Origin: Pegea sp. RAD2-039
Lineage: Eukaryota > Chordata > Thaliacea > Salpida > Salpidae
Direction: 5' to 3'
Assembly (NCBI GenBank): GCA_034620365.1
Contig: JAQGEQ010000232.1
Coordinates: 774,262-838,261 of the forward strand
Length of the DNA stretch: 64,000 bases
In this document: one piece after another, positions 12,790 through 24,789 of the stretch
Layout: each line of letters begins with the position of its first letter
How positions within the stretch are numbered: position 1 is the first letter of the stretch
Translations under genes and position numbers: made by a program
The notes under the pieces: model-generated
What the model was told of the DNA's origin: nothing
The model's database searches: none
Seen by the model: the letters and a program-made list of their open reading frames with translations, nothing else

Positions 12790-13511
12790 TAACTAGAGCG
12801 TCCGGATGTTCTTTGCTTGAGCTGGGTCGCGCGCAAATACTCAGTTTTAGTCTTAGCCGTCTTTAACTTTTCTATTATTTCTTTGACTTCCTAAATGTTT
12901 CTTGGGAGACCTTCTCCTAAGGATGATAGGATTGACTAAAATGTCCTTCCTCCCCATTTGAAGCATATTCTCGAACCAGCTCGGCATCTTTTAAAATCAT
13001 GAGGTTTGCTACCTCCACATTTTAAACAAACTCCTTTCATGGCCGCTGTTGTCGGTTCCCCTTGGTCCTTCTCCTTGAGTTCCATTAAATTCACTTCTTC
13101 TTCTGCAGCTTCAACCGATCTACTAGCACTGAATTATTGGTTGTTCCGCCGGGTATCCTCCAGTGTCAGTGCTTAGTGAAAGGTTTCCTCCATTGTTAAA
13201 GTCTTACGTTCTAACAATATCAACCTAATATCTGATGAGGCTAACCTATAAATAAATATCTGTCCATGTTATTTCTGTGTTCTGCTGCTTTGACACTTAA
13301 AACCTAAATCCTTGGACAAACGTACCAAAGTACACCGAAAGTCTTCTAGAGATTGATTTGGCTTCTGACTCTCAGTTCTTAGTAGATGACAAACAAAAAT
13401 TTTATTTGGTTTTTGTATATACAGCCGTCTCAGCGTCGCTTCAGCTTTTATATAAGTCTGACAGCTCTCAAATTGCTGGTACACTTCTGGGGCTGCGCAA
13501 TCCACAAGCAC
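12790..13511 (-). pseudogene. LTR-retrotransposon (gypsy-like) gag relic, copy 1
   Basis: On the - strand, 13511-13269 encodes a gag capsid-like segment (Leu-Val-Asp-Cys-Ala-Ala-Pro-Glu start, then 'HLLRTESQKPNQSLEDF' and 'LSKDLGFKC'), the pattern found in many gypsy-class gags. After a frame break, 13050-12950 encodes a CX2CX5HX4C zinc knuckle (C-L-K-C ... H ... C) and a damaged second knuckle ending Cys-Phe-Lys-Trp. A charged Lys/Glu-rich piece follows to about 12790. No protease, RT or integrase was seen. Stops and frameshifts mark it as dead. The class is inferred from gag layout only. Confidence 0.65.
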
Positions 13512-14199
13512 AGCCCATTTATCCTCATCAACTTTGCCACTTATTATCTGTCTGACAAAATGCTAAAACCTTTCTTCCAGTGACGCTACTCCGAGGGACT
13601 ATTTTGGTCTATAAGCGGCTTTTCTGGTTTCAACAGTCCATCCATTATTTTTAAGTTTGTTACAGTAAAAAACATATGTACTTACTCGAATAGAATCTTA
13701 TTAAAATCTATACTAGGTATATCAAACTGAAACTATCTTAATTTTCGCTAAGCTTTAATTAAGTTAAGCCCCAACAACGCCAAAACAACTGGAAAAACTC
13801 GCCGAAGAAATAAATTTTAATAATTTGAATAAATTTTAATGATAATGACTTTATATTGAGCTTTATTCAAATTATTCAGGCAACTAACAATACTATACAC
13901 AAAACACCCTTTTACTGATTGGCAACGGTATATATGGGAGTAAGTTTTAACACATTTACGTCAGTGGCAAAATAATTTAATGGTATACCACTCTTGTGAG
14001 GTTCTTGCCGTTTTTTGGTTCAGTTTGATTTCTGACTAAAATGGCTCTTCTATTTTTGTTCGATGTTTCCTAATTTGTTGATATTGTAGTCTAACTGATA
14101 AAATAGATGAAGAAACTTAAAAAGATTCTATAACAAATGATTCATTATTATTCTATTAAAAAGATTCTATATTAAACTTTTGATGCTTGTATAAATAAA

Positions 14200-14310
14200 A
14201 GTATTTTGATTCTAATAACTTTCAAAATATGAAATATAAAACTTAAAATTGTATTTTTTAGGAAACTGATTGCTTAGAAACCATCTGGTGAGTTCAGTTT
14301 TGTTGATCTA
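14200..14310 (+). pseudogene. Relic of a micro-exon (cassette B type), copy 1
   Basis: The sequence tttttag then GAAACTGATTGCTTAGAAACCA (in two parts around 14262-14287) matches exon 11 of the micro-exon gene (28263-28310) with its upstream intron end and acceptor. The exon's 3' half is lost, and a gtgag follows at 14287. An identical relic is in unit 2 at 20062-20087. Confidence 0.65.
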
Positions 14311-15932
14311 ATCTTCAATCATCTTTTTAATAATTGATTAAAATTTAGATTTTAAGAAAAAAAAATTATTTAAGATTATTGAAATTTTAAGGTTAATAAC
14401 TAACTACTATGTTTGTAGTAGTTAATACAAAAATAAAATTGCAAATTTAATCATAAGTTTAATTTCTGTGCTTTTAGATATAAACTTACTTGATTAAAAC
14501 TTATATATTTATTTTCTAACCCTAGATACGCAAGAAATCATAACACACGATTCTTCCTTCTCTTTCTCCGACCATTTTGTTGTTTGTCTTATAATTGAAT
14601 TCTGCAAATCAATCCAATGGTGACATAATCTTCTTTAACTTTTAGAGTTAATTTTCCGAAGTGATTAAAACTTATCTAGCTTTTTTTAACTTGGAGTATT
14701 TGTAGTTTTTATTTTTTTAGTCGATTAATTTTTTTTAAATTAATTTTACATTTTGAAATGGCCTTTGATAGGTTTAATAATTAAAGTATTATGAATAATT
14801 ATTTGAATATTTATAATTTTGATTTATTTGAACATACAACTTTAAATTTGTTCTCGTATATAGCTTTTGTAGTTTATTTATTAAAAGTTTAATATTTCTT
14901 GTGTAATAGTTTGTAAACATATTTTTCTCGTGGTTATTTGCTATAAAAAGATGGTATCTTTTATTTTCTTTAAACTTTTTAAACTTAATATTTGTAATTA
15001 TATTTATCAGAAAACTTTTTAAACATATTTAATTTCTCAATTACAATTTTTTTTAATTGTTGCTTTAATTAATTTTTACTAATTAACCAAATTTTAATTA
15101 TAATCAATTTTTTTATAAGATACTAAAATTATTTTTAATTGATTATTAATTAATTTTTTTCCATTTATTTGGAAATTGTTACTCTAATTTTTTTTTTTTA
15201 ATATTAAATACTTTTTATATCAATAATTTTTGTATAAGATTTATTCTAATTATTTGTTTTTTATTGAAAGTTTTATATTTTGTCACTTTTTAGCTTCAGC
15301 TGTTGGTTGGTTTTGAAATAATCTTTTTGTAAAACTCTTTTTTTTCTTACAATTTGTTTGTTTTTTTTAATTTTGAATGAATAAAATTATTAATTGTTTG
15401 TTTTATTGCTATTATTCAGGTTTTTATACAATTTTAGAAGAAAAAGCATCTTCAAACAAAAACAAGAAACCCTAAGAACGTTTTAGTTTTTCTGCATCTC
15501 ACTGTGTTTTGCTTTTTTTTAACACCATGTCACATGGTCGCTATCGGCCGAATTAAGCCATTATTACTGTTGTTAGATAATTAGCCATTATTGATGTTAT
15601 ATATAATAATGATATATTGATTATTATTGATTTTAAAGTCTTTTTTTAAATAAATTCATCTCATTTTAATCATGAATAATTTTACTTTCAATTTTGAAAG
15701 ATTGTTTAATTTTGTTTAGATTCAATTATTTAAAGTTTGAATAATCAATTTAGATAATTTTTATGTATCCCAATAATATTGTAATATCTCCATTAAACTA
15801 AGAAATATAATTAAACAAATATTTAAATGAAGATGTTAAAATTTTTAAACAAATAACTTCTGGTTTTGTTTTAAAATTATTTTAAACATTGAATCACATT
15901 CTAACATATAACTTTGCTTACAGAATGACAAA
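14311..15932. other. 5' region of BCL-2 copy 1, exon content unresolved
   Basis: Very T-rich sequence before the start codon. The bases right before the ATG (ttgcttacag) form a good 3' splice site, so a non-coding first exon probably lies upstream. A candidate is the purine-rich stretch at about 15422-15480 after a ttattcag. It cannot be settled without transcripts. The duplicate region is 20111-21732. Confidence 0.4.
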
Positions 15933-16559
15933 ATGTTATCTTCTAGAATATTTGTACAAGACTACATTCTTTACAAAATTAGTAGTCAATTGAAAGATCA
16001 AAATATCTCAAATTCTCTCTTTCTACCTGAAGATAACACACATGAAGAGTTGAAGTTATCTGTGAGAAGGTTAGTTGACGAATATGAGAGAAGATATACA
16101 TCCAATTATACAGCCTTTTACGAATTCATTCAAACTATGACCATCCAAGACCTACCAACCACCTTACATCAGTTTGCACTTGCTATTTTCAGGCTAAAAC
16201 TCCTTTCGCCTAATGATAAGCGCTGTAGACGTTTGGTTTATGATGACAGCGAAGTCCATTGGTGTCATGTGTTTGGTTTTCTGATGCTTGCTGGTTCTTT
16301 TGCCATCAATGCAATTGAAACAAAAGCCCCTGAACAAGTTGAACTGATTATCGATTTGGTTTCACAATTTCTTGATAATCAATTAGGTAGCTGGGTTGAA
16401 AGAAATGGAGGCTGGGAAAAAATGCGTGATTATTCAGCTTTAAACCAAAGTTTATTGAAATATGGGTGTCCTGTCAATGCCTCAGCTCAGTCTTTCTTAC
16501 GTTATGGGTTAATAGCAGCATGTATTGGCTTATCAGCGATGATTATTGGTAGAAAATAG
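15933..16559 (+). CDS. BCL-2 family apoptosis regulator, multi-BH type (copy 1)
   Basis: One coding exon of 208 residues. BCL-2 proteins control mitochondrial outer-membrane permeability. A BH4-like start VQDYILYKISSQ lies at residues 8-19, a BH3-like helix with LVDEYERRY at 47-55, BH1 around 107-122 (VHWCHVFGFLMLAGSFA), BH2 at 154-164 (WVERNGGWEKM) and a hydrophobic anchor at 189-206 ending GRK. The presence of BH4, the order and a tail anchor point to a BCL-2/BCL-XL-like pro-survival protein. BH1 is unusual: the family's Asn-Trp-Gly-Arg is His-Trp-Cys-His here, so the Arg that usually contacts BH3 ligands is missing. An out-of-frame ATG sits 8 bases upstream. An AATAAA follows at 16567-16572. 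The start was chosen because BH4 lies directly after it. Confidence 0.92.
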   Translation: MLSSRIFVQDYILYKISSQLKDQNISNSLFLPEDNTHEELKLSVRRLVDEYERRYTSNYTAFYEFIQTMTIQDLPTTLHQFALAIFRLKLLSPNDKRCRRLVYDDSEVHWCHVFGFLMLAGSFAINAIETKAPEQVELIIDLVSQFLDNQLGSWVERNGGWEKMRDYSALNQSLLKYGCPVNASAQSFLRYGLIAACIGLSAMIIGRK

Positions 16560-16572
16560 TACTTTCAATAAA

Positions 16573-18539
16573 CGTTTTTCGTTATTATATAATAAAAATT
16601 CGTTTAAATTTGTGTTTATAAACAACTCAGTTTAATCTTTAAGTTTTCTAGATTCCTCATAACCACGTTGCTTCATAAACAGAATTATTAGATTGTTTAG
16701 TTTAAGATTGGACTCTTTCACTTTCATATCTTTATAAACTTTTAGATAATTTTTATTTTTATTCATCTTTACTTCCTCTAAATCACTTTTGGCAAACATT
16801 TAACATTTGTGAAGAAGTGTTAGTCACTTTTATAAACTTCAAAAACTTTAGATTAAGTTTAAATATTTTAATCTTATCATTATCTTCATTTATAAATCAA
16901 ATTGTCATAATTCAGTAGTATATTCAAATAAATTATTCAAGGATTTACTTTATAGTAGAATTACACTTAGAAATTTGGGCAAAATATCTTTTTAATGTCT
17001 CTAACAAGGTGACCACTAATCTTATAAGAAAAGGACACTTTTTCAACGTCCTTACTATTTTGAAATTTAATAAGACTTAAAATATTAGATATCAAAATTT
17101 CCAACTAATATCAACTTTGATAAAACTACTTTACAAAATAAAACTAAAATATTTATATTTACCGGAAACATAAACGGATTTAAAAGATAATTAATTATAT
17201 TCCAAAAACCATTTAGAGAATTATTAACCTTTATAAACTTTTCTCAAACCAAAGAAATATTTTGACCATTTTATATAAAGCAAGATAGAAAAATATATTA
17301 TTATAGGCACGAAGCGAAGTAAACTTTATCTTATTGACTATATTTTATTGCAAATATAACTTTTAAAAGATTTTCTACCAGTTTGTGTGTCGACGACATG
17401 TTAAGAACAACTGTTAATCACAACCGTCGCCTTGGAAGGTTTTCACTGGCTTTTTAAGACTTATTTCAAAATAACGTAAATGTTAGGAAGTTATCCAGTT
17501 AATCTATTAAAGTTGTTGGGCAATTATCACATTTAAATGATTTTCTAACTTTAATATTTATCTTAGATACAAGTTTATAAACCTTTAAACCATATTATTA
17601 GTAGAAGCTTATCTTTAGATTTTAAAACCGAAAACAAACAATAAATTTGTTTAAGACGAGCAAACTTAAATTATAAAACTAATTTTTGCCTTTCAGCAAT
17701 TATTGTATCAACAAATTTCAGCTATTTACTTTATTATTTGAACAAAAATCTCTACACTTCACTGAGATAATTTCAGATTATATGTATTCAACGCGTGGCT
17801 ACTTAACAGATCTTATAGCAAACAAAAACTAATGGTTATGAGCAAGAAGATAATTGAAAGGTAATAATAATTAAAAACTCATTTAGAAAGAACACTGCAA
17901 ATGCAGATAAAATTTATATGCAGATAAAATATAAATTATGAATCAAAAATTTGATATTACAAAATAGAAGGAGAAAATAAAGAAACTGATTATTCAAAGT
18001 TCAAACTTAATTAAAAGATAATGAATAGAGAATTTTAAGTATATAATATTCATTTATATATTATATTTATAATTCTACGATATTGTAATATAGAAACAAA
18101 CAAATTTATTTAATAGTTTTTTCTAAGCTGAGTAACATTAAATATAGAAAAACTTGTCTTTACAAACCAACTTTGCTCCTAGCAACACGCAACTAAACAC
18201 CTACTTTGATAGAATGGTGGACGCTTATTTATAAAACGTAGTCTTAGATGTTTAATAATATAAACTATCATAATTTAACCAAACACTTGCTCTGTGTATT
18301 TACTTACTAGTGTTTATGATTTTGAAATGGAAAAGTTATCAGCAGCCGTTTTTAGACGAGCTTTAATCTTATACCCACATAGCAAATGTTGATGAACTTC
18401 ATTTTTCCAATACATCTCATGTATTATTGATATATAGTATCATAGCAAAGAGCCTTAGAGGTAAAAGACTCACCGTCTGCGAACTGCTATTAACCGATGA
18501 CGCAGAAAATGTTGCACATCCACAAAAGATTCATTTAAT
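16573..18539. other. 3' flank of BCL-2 copy 1, no gene seen
   Basis: AT-rich sequence repeated almost exactly at 22373-24339. A block at about 18120-18320 recurs in diverged form at 34930-35130, downstream of the micro-exon gene. No coding exon was recognised. Confidence 0.5.
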
Positions 18540-18845
18540 TATTTATTACAATAAATGCGAAGGAGGATGCCTGAAATGAGCACCTCTCGCTAACACACAT
18601 TCTCACAAATAACATCTATTTATTCAAAAATATAGAAAGTAAAAGATGTAACACATGGTATTTCGATAGCACTCAAAGCATATAACAGTGAACAATTACA
18701 TGGAATGTTAATAATATAAAAAAGAAACACAGTTTTTGAAATGACAATGTTGACAATGTTATAACGGTTCAACTTCTGCTTGAACAACGCGAGCGACTTC
18801 GACTTGGCAATGTCTGATGGCAGCTGGTTCTATGTACTAATATTA
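18540..18845 (-). mobile_element. Non-LTR retrotransposon 3' fragment between the BCL-2 units
   Basis: Same element end and orientation as 11450-11760 and 24340-24725. It lies at the junction of the two duplicated units, the expected place for a recombined repeat after unequal crossing-over. Confidence 0.8.
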
Positions 18846-19066
18846 GTAGTCGAAAGGTCTGCTGAGTACTACAACCACTGAAGGAAATAGGATAGAAGCT
18901 GATTACTAGAGTAGTTTTAGAAAAGAGTTGAAATTGATGTTTAAAAAGTAATTTGTCGATAGTTTAGATTTTCTATTAGAAAGGTACATAACTTAAAGGT
19001 AACGAAGAATTAAAGACACACAAATTATTATAGATTATATAGACCATATAGTGAAGTCTCATCATA

Positions 19067-19309
19067 CTGTTTCTGTGTTCTGCTGCTGTGACACTTAAAA
19101 CCTAAATCCTTGGACAAACGTACCAAAGTACACCGAAAGTCTTCTAGAAATTGATTTGGCTTCTGACTCTCAGTTCTTAGTAGATGACAAACAAAAATTT
19201 TATTTGGTTTTTGTATATACAGCCGTCCCAGCGTCGCTTCAGCTTTTATATAAGTCTGACAGCTCTCAAATTGCTGGTACACTTCTGGGGCTGCGCAATC
19301 CACAAGCAC
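19067..19309 (-). pseudogene. Gypsy-like gag relic, copy 2 (truncated)
   Basis: This is the duplicate of 13269-13511 with a few substitutions. It loses the downstream zinc-knuckle part to the deletion at its end. The open frame continues into unrelated sequence at 19028. Confidence 0.65.
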
Positions 19310-19999
19310 AGCCCATTTATCCTCACCAACTTTGCCACTTATTATCTGTCTGACAAAATGCTAAAACCTTTCTTCCAGTGACGCTACTCCGAGGGACTAT
19401 TTTGGTCTATAAGCGGCTTTTCTGGTTTCAACAGTCCATCCCTTATTTTTAAGTTTGTTACAGTAAAAAATATATGTACTTACTCGAATAGAATCTTATT
19501 AAAATCTATACTCGGTATATCAAACTGAAACTATCTTAATTTTCGCTAAGCTTTAATTGAGTTAAGCCCCAACAACGCCAAAACAACTGGAAAAACTCGC
19601 CGAAGAAATAGATTTTAATAATTTGAATAAATTTTAATGATAATGACTTTATATTGAGCTTTATTCAAATTATTCAGGCAACTAACAATACTATACACAA
19701 AACACCCTTTTACTGATTGGCAACGGTATATATGGGAGTAATTTTTATCACATTTACGTCAGCGGCAAAATAATTTAATGGTATACCACTCTTGTGAGGT
19801 TCTTGCCGTTTTTTGGTTCAGTTTGATTTCTGACTAAAATGGCTCTTCTATTTTTGTTCGATGTTTCCTAATTTGTTGATATTGTAGTCTAACTGATAAA
19901 ATAGATGAAGAAACTTAAAAAGATTCTATAACAAATGATTCATTATTATTCTATTAAAAAGATTCTATATTAAACTTTTGATGCTTGTATAAATAAAAG

Positions 20000-20110
20000 T
20001 ATTTTGATTCTAATAACTTTCAAAATATGAAATATAAAACTTAAAATTGTATTTTTTAGGAAACTGATTGCTTAGAAACCATCTGGTGAGTTCAGTTTTG
20101 TTGATCTAAT
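20000..20110 (+). pseudogene. Relic of a micro-exon (cassette B type), copy 2
   Basis: Duplicate of 14200-14310 with the same truncated exon (20062-20087). It was therefore present before the segmental duplication. Confidence 0.6.
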
Positions 20111-21732
20111 TTTCAATCATCTTTTTAATAATTGATTAAAATTTAGATTTTAAGAAAAAAATATTATTTAAGATTATTGAAATTTTAAGGTTAATAACTA
20201 ACTACTATGTTTGTAGTAGTTAATACAAAAATAAAATTGCAAATTTAATCATAAGTTTAATTTCTGTGCTTTTAGATATAAACTTACTTGATTAAAACTT
20301 ATATATTTATTTTCTAACCCTAGATACGCAAGAAATCATAACACACGATTCTTCCTTCTCTTTCTCCGACCATTTTGTTGTTTGTCTTATAATTGAATTC
20401 TGCAAATCAATCCAATGGTGACATAATCTTCTTTAACTTTTAGAGTTAATTTTCCGAAGTGATTAAAACTTATCTAGCTTTTTTTAACTTGGAGTATTTG
20501 TAGTTTTTATTTTTTTAGTCGATTAATTCTTTTTAAATTAATTTTACATTTTGAAGTGGCCTTTGAAAGGTTTAATAATTAAAGTATTATGAATAATTAT
20601 TTGAATATTTATAATTTTGATTTATTTGAACATACAACTTTAAATTTTTTCTCGTATATAGCTTTTGTAGTTTATTTATTAAAAGTTTAATATTTCTTGT
20701 GTAATAGTTTGTAAACATATTTTTCTCGTGGTTATTTACTATAAAAAGATGGTATCTTTTATTTTCTTTAAACTTTTTAAACTTAATATTTGTAATTATA
20801 TTTATCAGAAAACTTTTTAAACATATTTAATTTCTCAATTACAATTTTTTTTTAATTGTTGCTTTAATTAATTTTTACTAATTAACCAAATTTTAATTAT
20901 AATCAATTTTTTATAAGATACTAAAATTATTTTTATTTGATTATTAATTAATTTTTTTCCATTTATTTGGAAATTGTTACTCTAAATTTTTTTTTTTTAA
21001 TATTAAATACTTTTTATATCAATAATTTTTGTATAAAATTTATTCTAATTATTTGTTTTTTATTGAAAGTTTTATATTTTGTCACTTTTTAGCTTCAGCT
21101 GTTGGTTGGTTTTGAAATAATCTTTTTGTAAAACTCTTTTTTTTTTTACAATTTGTTTGTTTTTTTAATTTTGAATGAATAAAATTATTAATTGTTTGCT
21201 TTATTGCTATTATTCAGGTTTTTATACAATTTTAGAAGAAAAAGCATCTTCAAACAAAAACAAGAAACCCTAAGAACGTTTTAGTTTTTCTGCATCTCAC
21301 TGTGTTTTGCTTTTTTTTTAACACCATGTCACATGGTCGCTATCGGCCGAATTAAGCCATTATTACTGTTGTTAGATAATTAGCCATTATTGATGTTATA
21401 TATAATAATGTTATATTGATAATTATTGATTTTGAAGTCTTTTTTTTAAATAAATTCATCTCATTTTAATCATGAATAGTTTTACTTCAGTTTTGAAAGA
21501 TTGTTTAATTTTGTTTTTATTCAATTATTTAAAGTTTGAATAATCAATTTAGATAAATTTTTATGTATCCCAATAATATTGTAATATCTCAATTAAACTA
21601 AGAAATATAATTAAACAAATATTTAAATGAAGATGTTAAAATTTTTAAACAAATAACTTCTGGTTTTGTTTTAAAATTATTTTAAACATTGAATCACATT
21701 CTAACATATAACTTTGCTTACAGAATGACAAA

Positions 21733-22359
21733 ATGTTATCTTCTAGAATATTTGTACAAGACTACATTCTTTACAAAATTAGTAGTCAATTGAAAGATCA
21801 AAATATCTCAAATTCTCTCTTTCTACCTGAAGATAACACACATGAAGAGTTGAAGTTATCTGTGAGAAGGTTAGTTGACGAATATGAGAGAAGATATACA
21901 TCCAATTATACAGCCTTTTACGAATTCATTCAAACTATGACCATCCAAGACCTACCAACCACCTTACATCAGTTTGCACTTGCTATTTTCAGGCTTAAAC
22001 TCCTTTTGCCTAATGATAAGCGCTGTAAACGTTTGGTTTATGATGACAGCGAAGTCCATTGGTGTCATGTGTTTGGTTTTCTGATGCTTGCTGGTTCTTT
22101 TGCCATCAATGCAATTGAAACAAAAGCCCCTGAACAAGTTGAACTTATTATCGATTTGGTTTCACAATTTCTTGATAATCAGTTAGGTAGCTGGGTTGAA
22201 AGAAATGGAGGCTGGGAAAAAATACGTGATTATTCAGCTTTAAACCAAAGTTTATTGAAATATGGGTGTCCTGTCAATGCCTCAGCTCAGTCTTTCTTAC
22301 GTTATGGGTTAATAGCAGCATGTATTGGCTTATCAGCGATGATTATTGGTAGAAAATAG
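21733..22359 (+). CDS. BCL-2 family apoptosis regulator, multi-BH type (copy 2)
   Basis: The 208-residue product differs from copy 1 at only three places that I see: Ser to Leu at residue 92, Arg to Lys at 99, and Met to Ile at 164 in BH2. All BH motifs, the unusual His-Trp-Cys-His of BH1 and the tail anchor are the same. Flanks, the upstream out-of-frame ATG, the acceptor before the start and the AATAAA (22367-22372) are duplicated too. Both copies are open and would be expressed from duplicated regulatory sequence if the unit includes the promoter. As in copy 1, the role (guarding the mitochondrial membrane, binding BH3 proteins) is from the family. Confidence 0.92.
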   Translation: MLSSRIFVQDYILYKISSQLKDQNISNSLFLPEDNTHEELKLSVRRLVDEYERRYTSNYTAFYEFIQTMTIQDLPTTLHQFALAIFRLKLLLPNDKRCKRLVYDDSEVHWCHVFGFLMLAGSFAINAIETKAPEQVELIIDLVSQFLDNQLGSWVERNGGWEKIRDYSALNQSLLKYGCPVNASAQSFLRYGLIAACIGLSAMIIGRK

Positions 22360-24339
22360 TACTTTCAATAAACGTTTTTCGTTATTATATAATAAAAATT
22401 CGTTTAAATTTGTGTTTATAAACAACTCAGTTTAATCTTTAAGTTTTCTAGATTCCTCATAACCACGTTGCTTCATAAACAGAATTATTAGATTGTTTAG
22501 TTTAAGATTGGACTCTTTCACTTTCATATCTTTATAAACTTTTAGATAATTTTTATTTTTATTCATCTTTACTTCCTCTAAATCACTTTTGGCAAACATT
22601 TAACATTTGTGAAGAAGTGTTAGTCACTTTTATAGACTTCAAAAACTTTAGATTAAGTTTAAATATTTTAATCTTATCATTATCTTCATTTATAAATCAA
22701 ATTATCATAATTCAGTAGTATATTCAAATAAATTATTCAAGGATTTACTTTATAGTAGAATTACACTTAGAAATTTGGGCAAAATATCTTTTTAATGTCT
22801 CTAACAAGGTGACCACTAATCTTATAAGAAAAGGACACTTTTTCAACGTCCTTACTATTTTGAAATTTAATAAGACTTAAAATATTAGATATCAAAATTT
22901 CCAACTAATATCAACTTTGATAAAAATACTTTACAAAATAAAACTAAAATACTTGTATTTACCGGAAACATAAACGGATATAAAAGATAATTAATTATAT
23001 TCCAAAAACCATTTAGAGAATTATTAACCTTTATAAACTTTTCTCAAACCAAAGAAATATTTTGACCATTTTATATAAAGCAAGATAGAAAAATATATTA
23101 TTATAGGCACAAAGCGAAGTAAACTTTATCTTATTGACTATATTTTATTGCAAATATAACTTTTAAAAGATTTTCTACCAGTTTGTGTGTCGACGACATG
23201 TTAAGAACAACTGTTAATCACAACCGTTGCCTTGGAAGGTTTTCACTGGCTTTTTAAGACTTATTTCAAAATAACGTAAATGTTAGGAAGTTATCCAGTT
23301 AATCTATTAAAGTTGTTGGGCAATTATCACATTTAAATGATTTTCTAACTTTAATATTTATCTTAGATACAAGTTTATAAACCTTTAAAATATAAAATTA
23401 GTAAAAGCTTATCTTTATATTTTAAAACCGAAAACAAACAATAAATTTGTTAAGGACGAGCAAACTTAAATTATAAAACTAATTTTTGCCTTTCAGCAAT
23501 TATTGTATCAACAAATTTCAGCTATTTACTTTATTATTTGAACAAAAATCTCTACACTTCACTGAGATAATTTCAGATTATATGTATTCAACGCGTGGCT
23601 ACTTAACAGATCTTATAGCAAACAAAAACTAATGGTTATGAGCAAGAAGATAATTGAAAGGTAATAATAATTAAAAACTCATTTAGAAAGAACACTGCAA
23701 ATGCAGATAAAATTTATATGCAGATAAAATATAAATCATGAATCAAAAATTTGATATTACAAAATAGAAGAAGAAAATAAAAAAACTGATTATTCAAAGT
23801 TCAAATTTAATTAAAAGATAATGAATAGAGAATTTTAAGTATATAATATTCATTTATATATTATATTTATAATTCTACGATATTGTAATATAGAAACAAA
23901 CAAATTTATTTAATAGTTTTTTCTAAGCTGAGTAACATTAAATATAGAAAAACTTGTCTTTACAAACCAACTTTGCTCCTAGCAACACGCAACTAAACAC
24001 CTACTTTGATAGAATGGTGGACGCTTATTTATAAAACGTAGTCTTAGATGTTTAATAATATAAACTATCATAATTTAACCAAACACTTGCTCTGTGTATT
24101 TACTTACTAGTGTTTATGATTTTGAAATGGAAAAGTTATCAGCAGCCGTTTTTAGACGAGCTTTAATCTTATACCCACATAGCAAATGTTGATGAACTTC
24201 ATTTTTCCAATACATCTCATGTATTATTGATATATAGTATCATAGCAAAGAGCCTTAGAGGTAAAAGACTCACCGTTTGCGAACTGCTATTAACTGATGA
24301 CGCAGAAAATGTTGCACATCCACAAAAGATTCATTTAAT

Positions 24340-24725
24340 TATTTATTACAATAAATGTGAAGGAGGATGCCTGAAATGAGCACCTCTCGCTAACACACAT
24401 TCTCACAAATAGCATCTATTTGGTCAAAAATATAGAAAGCAAAAGATGTAACACATGGCATTTCGATAGCACTCAAAGCATATAACAGTGAATAATTACA
24501 TGGAATGTTAATAATATAAAAAAGGAAAAAATCGCATTTTAGAAATGACAATGTTGGCAATATTATAACGGTTCAACTTTTGCTTGAACAACGCGAGTGA
24601 TTCTGAGATGACAATGTCTGATGGCAGCTGGTTCCAAGTACTAATTGTGCGGTATGAGAAATAATTCACTATGATTAACGTACCAGCTGATATGGGCTTA
24701 TTAAGATGTATAGATGTTGGACCGA
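24340..24725 (-). mobile_element. Non-LTR retrotransposon 3' fragment at right edge of BCL-2 duplication
   Basis: This is the longest RT piece of the three boundary copies. The - strand encodes HLNKPISAGTL and then FSYRTISTWNQLPSDIV, and a Ser-Leu-Ala-Leu-Phe-Lys-Gln-Lys-Leu-Asn run, diagnostic of the C-terminal end of CR1/L2/Jockey-type RTs. It lacks the 'ttctatgtactaatattagtagt' continuation of the two left copies, so it marks the true right end of the duplicated unit. Confidence 0.8.
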
Positions 24726-24789
24726 TTTTCATGAGTCTGTATAAACTTTAGATTGAAAATCAGTTTAAAAACACAAAAGTCCTTGGCTA

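Larger units (their letters stand above)
11455..18539. repeat. Segmental duplication, unit 1 (about 7.1 kb, carries BCL-2 copy 1)
   Basis: Positions 11455-11965 match 18546-19056 (offset about 7,090), and 13267-18539 match 19067-24339 (offset exactly 5,800 at the BCL-2 start codons). Stretches 11966-13266 are present only here. By eye the units differ by roughly 1-3 percent. The two units are direct repeats and adjacent, with a retrotransposon 3' end at each of the three boundaries. Confidence 0.9.
18540..24339. repeat. Segmental duplication, unit 2 (about 5.8 kb, carries BCL-2 copy 2)
   Basis: It matches unit 1 except that about 1.3 kb (11966-13266) is missing at the 19056/19067 junction. 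The missing part includes the gag zinc-knuckle region, and the remaining gag segment is contiguous in unit 1, so this is best read as a deletion in unit 2. Confidence 0.9.

Noticed and set aside
13358-13583. Two overlapping + strand frames (also at 19156-19381)
   Set aside because: They are shadows of the - strand gag relic; the - strand shows gag-like motifs and a nearby zinc knuckle.
15528-15545. Short palindrome accatgtcacatggt near BCL-2
   Set aside because: Seven-base arms in both units only because of the duplication; no functional context was evident.
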